Source: Candidatus Woesearchaeota archaeon (GTDB lineage: Archaea > Nanobdellota > Nanobdellia > Woesearchaeales > GW2011-AR4). Taken from it: a stretch of 11,902 bases of DNA. A program made the translations under genes and the position numbers. This document shows positions 11,763 to 11,902 of this stretch, piece after piece. Location of the stretch: positions 1-11,902 of the forward strand of contig JACQSQ010000037.1 in NCBI GenBank assembly GCA_016211245.1, read 5' to 3'. Below the pieces are notes generated by a model that was not told the origin of the DNA, made no database searches, and was given only the letters and a program-made list of their open reading frames with translations. Within the stretch, counting starts at the first letter, position 1, and the number at the start of each line of letters is the position of its first letter.

Positions 11763-11902
11763 ATGGAATTTGATAATACGAATATTAGGTTTAGCAAGAC
11801 TGATGTTTATAGAGGAATAACTCTGCCTAAAGAACTTGATGAAAACTTAGCATATCTCATAGGATTTCACTTAGGAGATGGGCATATGAGACAATACATA
11901 AG
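11763..11902 (+). CDS. LAGLIDADG-family protein, N-terminus only (partial)
   Basis: The frame starts at ATG 11763 after GGAGGT and remains open to the window end, giving about 46 residues. It contains LAYLIGFHLGDGHM, the first LAGLIDADG-type motif with the acidic D that coordinates metal in homing endonucleases (YLIGFHLGDG). The preceding TLPKELDENL segment is like that of stand-alone archaeal LAGLIDADG proteins. No host gene interrupted by an intron or intein is seen, so it looks free-standing. It may be a homing endonuclease, or a domesticated DNA-binding relative. The second motif and catalytic integrity lie outside the window. Confidence 0.75.
   Translation, partial: MEFDNTNIRFSKTDVYRGITLPKELDENLAYLIGFHLGDGHMRQYI

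Noticed and set aside
1..11902. CRISPR array, insertion sequence or prophage genes
   Set aside because: No regularly spaced repeats, transposase, integrase or phage structural motifs were seen.

Overview
The window looks archaeal and most resembles a DPANN-type genome (a Woesearchaeota/Pacearchaeota-like reduced archaeon). The reasons are: two tRNA genes with short bulge-helix-bulge-type introns, one of them carrying two; TTTATAAA boxes centred 26-29 nt before several start codons, implying leaderless mRNAs; a Hel308-type helicase; a PadR regulator; PKD-repeat surface proteins; and a free-standing LAGLIDADG protein. The lineage is inferred from gene content only; no rRNA or ribosomal protein is present.

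Left part (1-3665). The 3' end of an unknown gene converges on a HAD phosphatase and a Cys-rich PadR regulator, both on the minus strand. Divergent from padR is a plus-strand cluster: a 14-residue CC peptide, a metallothionein-like Cys-rich protein, an HExxH metallopeptidase-like protein, a LUD (LutC/YkgG) protein, a rhodanese and a VOC/glyoxalase-fold protein. Two matching palindromes exactly 30 bp apart flank the TATA box of this cluster, and the first also abuts the padR promoter. This looks like an autoregulated metal or thiol stress locus.

Middle (3666-6871). An intron-containing tRNA-Arg(GCG) gene is followed by a diguanylate-cyclase-like GGDEF protein with an intact GGEEF signature and a degenerate inhibitory site. 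It converges with a Hel308-like helicase that begins at the second RecA domain with its own promoter, so it is a split or truncated gene. A small four-helix membrane protein lies upstream of the helicase.

Right part (6904-11902). Two related secreted PKD/cadherin-like repeat proteins, one a predicted lipoprotein and one with about eight domains, form a likely cell-surface operon. Next come tRNA-Ile(GAT) with one intron in the D-loop and one after position 37, a two-gene operon of an Asp/Glu racemase homologue (first catalytic Cys replaced by Ala) and a thioredoxin-like [2Fe-2S] ferredoxin, a 92-bp imperfect hairpin, and the start of a LAGLIDADG-family gene cut by the window edge.

The strongest leads are the PadR/Cys-rich locus, the two-intron tRNA-Ile, the archaeal GGDEF protein and the half-length Hel308.
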